Source: Snuella sedimenti (lineage in GTDB: Bacteria; Bacteroidota; Bacteroidia; Flavobacteriales; Flavobacteriaceae). From it: a DNA stretch of 38,016 nt. Within the stretch, counting starts at the first letter, position 1, and each line of letters starts with the position of its first letter. Shown piece by piece: positions 35,301 through 38,016 of the stretch. The stretch spans positions 1-38,016 of the forward strand of contig NZ_JAELVQ010000032.1 of NCBI RefSeq assembly GCF_016428595.1, read 5' to 3'. The position numbers and the translations under genes are program-made. Below the pieces are notes generated by a model. It ran no database searches and was not told the origin of the DNA. It worked only from the letters and a program-made list of their open reading frames with translations.

Positions 35301-38016
35301 GGTAATTTTTTCTTGAATCTTTTGTAAGTCTATCTTATTGATCAATTTTCCAACAGTCGTTTCTGTTGGACCATAATGATTATAAACATCTCCTAAATAC
35401 TTTTTTTCTTTTAAGAAAAAAAGCATTTCTTCTTTTAACTCTTCTCCTCCAAATATTAAGCACTTTTTAGGCAGAAATGTGAACTTTTCAGATTGTAATG
35501 AATACCAATGTGAAGGAACTACTTTTACGCAATCTACAGATAGTTTTGACATTGCTTCTGCATCCATAATCATTTCCTTTGGTAAAATATGTAATTCGCC
35601 TCCAAGTATAAAAGGTGGATATAATGCTGTATTAACAACATCTGCAGCAATTGAAGTGATCAAGGCAAAACTTTTGCATTCCATAATTGACGTACTACCA
35701 CAAATTCCATGAACATAATCTAATAACGATCCATGTTGAATCATTACTCCTTTTGGATTTCCTGTCGTTCCTGAAGTATAGATTACATAAATGATATCTT
35801 CCAAGGAAATACTTAGTTTTAATGGAGATGAACTGTAGTTTTCATATGTAAATTCATCTACGTATAGTATTGATATATTTTCTTTGATTTCCGATGAAAG
35901 TTCAGTTATTTTGGTACTTAGTAAAAAGTTTGCTTCAATATCTTTTAGAATGAACTCAATACGGTCAGCTGGAAAAATTGGATCAATCGGCACATAACCT
36001 GCACCCGCTTTCATGATTCCAAATAATGCAATCATTGTTTCCAACGAAGGTTCTATACATACTGGAACTAACATGTTTTTTGAAATTCCCTTTTCAAATA
36101 AGTAGTTCGCTAATTGATTCGATTTATCATCTAATTCTTTGTAACTAAGCTTTGTGTTTTCAAAAACCAATGCCGTTGCATTTGGTGTTTTTTCAACTTG
36201 TTCTTCAAACAATGAAATAATTGTTTGGCTTTTATCATACAAAACACTACTTGAACTAAATGTATCTAAAAGTATACACTTTTCTTCTTTTGGCGACATT
36301 TCAAATAAACCAATCGAGAGGTTTACATTTGCCACAATGGATCTTGTCAATACTTCAAAATGTTGCGAAAGACGAACAATCGTTTCTTCTTTAAATAGCG
36401 CCGTTGCATATTGTATTTCTGCATTGATCCCTTCATTATTTTCAGATAATGTTAACGTTAAGTCAAACTTAGCTAGTGTATGTTTTATTCCAAGCGGCTC
36501 TAACGGACTTTCATTTATATATACGACATCTACATCTTCATTATTTTGAAGTACAAATAGCGTCTGGAATAATGGTGTCCTGCTCTGATCACGCTCCAAG
36601 TTCAAGTCATCTACAATTTGCTCAAAAGGTACATCCTGATGCATATAACCGGATAAACACGTTTCCTTGACCTGGGACAATAATGTCGAAAAAGAGGCTC
36701 CTACCTCTATTTCATCTCGAAGTACGATCGTATTAACAAAGAATCCTATTAATCCTGAAATTTCAGCTTGCTCTCTGTTTGCAATCGGCGTCCCTACACT
36801 TATATCCGTTTGACCCGTATAACGGTATAACAAAACTTTATAAATACTAAGAAGTGTCATGAATAATGTAGCCCCATGAGCTTGCGATATACCGTATACA
36901 GATTCTGTTAATTGTTTATCTAATGTAAAACTATACATTTTCCCTTCGGTAGATTGAACCGATGGACGAACATAATCCGTTGATAATTCTAATGGTAATG
37001 CCCCTTCCAATTTTGAGCGCCAATATGAAAGCTTAGCTGATAAGGTCTCTCCTGAAAGATATTCCCTTTGCCAAATACTGTAATCTGCATATTGAACGGT
37101 AAGTGGCGCTAATTGTATTGATTCTCCCTTTAATAAACTTTGGTAATATAATTCTAATTCTTTCACTAATATTGGAATAGACCACCCATCTGATGCAATA
37201 TGGTGCACCACTAGTATCAGAATTTGATTCGAATCAGAATCATTAAACAATGTCGCTCGTAACATATAGTCTGTCGACAAATCAAATGGACGTGTACTTT
37301 CTTCAATGAGGAATTCGTCCAATGCCCTCCCAATTGGCAACTCTCTTACATAATTGACTTCAAAACCATCACTATCCTTAATATGCTGATACCCTATCCC
37401 ATTTTCTTCTCTAAAAACGGTTCGTAAGGACTCATGGCGGGTAACCAAACAGCGCATCGCTCTTGAAAATAATTCGATGTCCAATGATCCTTCTATTCGT
37501 AATGCTGCCGGAATATGATAAGCTACACTACCTTGCAATTGGTCTATAAACCATAATCGCTCCTGTGCATACGATAATGGAACGTATTCTGGACGGTTAC
37601 TTATCGTTATTTGTGGAACTTCTGACCGTGTTCCTTGTGAAATTACGGTTGCCAACTCTGTAACTGTTGGACTCGAAAATACATCTCTAATACTTACCGT
37701 AACGTCTAATCGTGATTTTATGTAAGAAACCAATCGAATTCCTAACAATGAATGTCCCCCTAATTTGAAAAAATTGTCATAAATACCTATTGGTGACACA
37801 TCTAATAATTCTTCCCAAATAGCCACTAATTGTTTTTCAGTTGTTGTGGTTGGAGCAGCATATGCTTCCTCCTGTTGTGCTGAAAGTGTTGGGTCTGGTA
37901 ATGCCTTTCTATCTATTTTTCCACTTGGCATGAGTGGCATGGCCTCCATTTCTATAAAAATGGATGGAATCATATGAGCTGGTAAACGTGCTTCTAAGTA
38001 CTCATTAAGGTCTTCT
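32301..38016 (-). CDS. NRPS, A(end)-T-C-A-T-E-TE, N-terminus cut by the window edge
   Basis: Peptide synthetase with 1904 visible residues. The frame stays open to the right edge, and the first visible residues (LEARLPAHMIPS, then SGKIDRKALP) are the tail of an A domain, so the internal Met at 37973 is not the start. Order (visible numbering): A tail 1-45; T near 86 (LGGHSL); C 150-580, LCL-type, HHIASDG; A 600-1090 (TSGTTG near 750), hand-aligned code DVTKIGHVGK, Asp-like; T near 1127 (LGGDSI); E 1185-1610 (HHLAIDG, EGHGRE); type I thioesterase 1640-1904 with catalytic Ser in GYSFGG near 1710, Asp in LLDQPAFF and His in GNHLTI. TE releases or cyclises the product. The E domain sits directly before TE with no carrier between them, so the last residue is probably released in D form. 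The gene lies upstream of the other NRPS genes, so gene order does not follow assembly order, or two lines exist. Confidence 0.94.
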   Translation of the reverse strand, partial: EDLNEYLEARLPAHMIPSIFIEMEAMPLMPSGKIDRKALPDPTLSAQQEEAYAAPTTTTEKQLVAIWEELLDVSPIGIYDNFFKLGGHSLLGIRLVSYIKSRLDVTVSIRDVFSSPTVTELATVISQGTRSEVPQITISNRPEYVPLSYAQERLWFIDQLQGSVAYHIPAALRIEGSLDIELFSRAMRCLVTRHESLRTVFREENGIGYQHIKDSDGFEVNYVRELPIGRALDEFLIEESTRPFDLSTDYMLRATLFNDSDSNQILILVVHHIASDGWSIPILVKELELYYQSLLKGESIQLAPLTVQYADYSIWQREYLSGETLSAKLSYWRSKLEGALPLELSTDYVRPSVQSTEGKMYSFTLDKQLTESVYGISQAHGATLFMTLLSIYKVLLYRYTGQTDISVGTPIANREQAEISGLIGFFVNTIVLRDEIEVGASFSTLLSQVKETCLSGYMHQDVPFEQIVDDLNLERDQSRTPLFQTLFVLQNNEDVDVVYINESPLEPLGIKHTLAKFDLTLTLSENNEGINAEIQYATALFKEETIVRLSQHFEVLTRSIVANVNLSIGLFEMSPKEEKCILLDTFSSSSVLYDKSQTIISLFEEQVEKTPNATALVFENTKLSYKELDDKSNQLANYLFEKGISKNMLVPVCIEPSLETMIALFGIMKAGAGYVPIDPIFPADRIEFILKDIEANFLLSTKITELSSEIKENISILYVDEFTYENYSSSPLKLSISLEDIIYVIYTSGTTGNPKGVMIQHGSLLDYVHGICGSTSIMECKSFALITSIAADVVNTALYPPFILGGELHILPKEMIMDAEAMSKLSVDCVKVVPSHWYSLQSEKFTFLPKKCLIFGGEELKEEMLFFLKEKKYLGDVYNHYGPTETTVGKLINKIDLQKIQEKITLGKPFGNTQVLILDDKNQLCPIGIPGEICIAGEGLAKGYINQEVLTAAKFKTIKLNEAIIKVYKTGDVGKWLSTGEVDFLGRKDDQIKIRGYRVELKEIAVILESFDEIKQSVITVVEDESGGEQLVSYVVLEEAISDVEIQRKAKEKLPDYMVPKTYIILEAFPLTSNGKVDKKQLPKPTIKSQTKVYVAPKTAIEAKLVDIWETLLKVKKIGVHDNFFELGGDSIKAIQLVSRSRVAGINHMVKDIFTYQTISEIALYVKNNSVKIIAEKGGLEGNVPLHPIQRDFFERGYAVQNHYNQSVLLTVSKSVEENVLKEAVKRLTHHHDALRLQFETVENTIFPIQTYSSRHAELATETVASIEEISSICNKYQASLNISKGDITRFVWIQTPEKEVTNRLLIVVHHLAIDGISWRILIEDFMMLIEKLYHKEPVSLPGKGSSYRQWVEKLAEYVTSETLLSEYEYWKETVSKFIELRIDTTETLNAKPESYVIALSKEQTQLLVHETNRVYETEINDILLSALSMSLKNWCADSNLMIHLEGHGREELFDDIDIYRTIGWFTTLYPVNLEIPKNGNDIKKHVINTKNILRQIPNKGIGYAVLHHLATSEEVRNSLKVPKKDIIFNYLGSFDNTTSTSEKTKEENLIGFAGEDKGFESAIENQHSYRLAINGMIVDGQMQFEWNFNEKDFNEETIMELANAFNVTLEKIIKHCTLISEKTKKEDEHMLLFQSEGAGVPLFLIPPLGGTSAFLEEFASNLGTDRPIYGLEMEGLFDGEKALHTIHEIAVKNIERIKAMQPEGPYVFMGYSFGGSVAFEMAKQLEQTNDEVLPILLDQPAFFDDNERGSAEEIAKRTVEMISETITGVVQSHKLFDKWQDDLAQRLDIENVDESWNTVIDFLQENNIEFTNGIEVFGRVFKLFLTNVSLSYITEGNIQNMLLVRSERDDTEYTACLGWEHFVENIHLVNAKGNHLTIIREENGKALGSKIQTILNTLVTKEN
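35350..35519. repeat. Block shared by the two Asp-like A domains, copy in TE-containing NRPS
   Basis: Partner of 16158-16327, offset 19192, in a different gene of the cluster. Confidence 0.85.
37359..37580. repeat. C-domain start shared with the giant NRPS, copy in TE-containing NRPS
   Basis: Partner of 18161-18382, offset 19198. Confidence 0.8.

Noticed and set aside
37971-37973. ATG as the start of the right-hand NRPS gene
   Set aside because: The frame stays open to the window edge and the sequence around this Met is the conserved end of an A domain (LPAHMIPS), so the gene is cut by the window.
1-38016. CRISPR arrays, IS elements, tRNA or rRNA genes
   Set aside because: None recognised; all the repeats I found are coding blocks shared between NRPS modules.

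Overview
The window is AT-rich by eye, and everything I can support in it lies on the minus strand as one colinear block, so transcription runs from right (38016) to left (1). It is the middle of a large non-ribosomal peptide synthetase (NRPS) gene cluster. Low GC, weak or absent Shine-Dalgarno sequences, TubC-type docking domains and protein composition suggest a Bacteroidota host, probably a flavobacterium-like organism. That is an inference; there is no rRNA or housekeeping marker.

Layout in transcription order: (1) an NRPS gene cut by the right edge (38016-32301), end of A / T / C-A-T-E / thioesterase (TE); (2) a CmlA-like diiron beta-hydroxylase (32254-30596); (3) a 321-bp gap with a palindrome and a possible 37-codon ORF; (4) an FAD/NAD(P) oxidoreductase resembling animal FOXRED2/ERFAD (30274-28715); (5) an SbnA-like PLP enzyme (28511-27564); (6) an SbnB-like dehydrogenase (27543-26584); (7) a one-module NRPS, docking-C-A-T-E (26526-21874); (8) a giant four-module NRPS of 5236 residues (21844-6134); (9) an NRPS gene cut by the left edge (6144-1), docking-C-A-T-C-A. 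Gaps are 46, 321, 203, 20, 57 and 29 bp, then an 11-bp overlap, consistent with one or a few operons.

How the genes may work together: SbnA plus SbnB would make L-2,3-diaminopropionate (Dap), the CmlA-like enzyme would beta-hydroxylate a carrier-bound amino acid, and the flavoprotein would carry out another oxidation. Specificity codes I aligned by hand suggest Asn (followed by E, so D-Asn), Thr, an Asp-like residue (with E), an unassigned residue (with E), Thr, a Ser- or Dap-like residue, a Ser-like residue, and beyond the window. A separate terminal module is Asp-like with E, followed by TE. Condensation-domain types agree with the E-domain pattern from the one-module protein into the left gene.

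The most striking structure is the mosaic origin of the assembly line. The two Thr adenylation cores of the giant protein share a 1386-bp block with about 12 mismatches and no gaps. At the same A8-motif junction, one of them switches to a downstream half shared with a different neighbour. Several other short near-identical blocks link modules across the cluster. I cannot match the cluster to a known product, and no transporter, MbtH protein or phosphopantetheinyl transferase is in the window.
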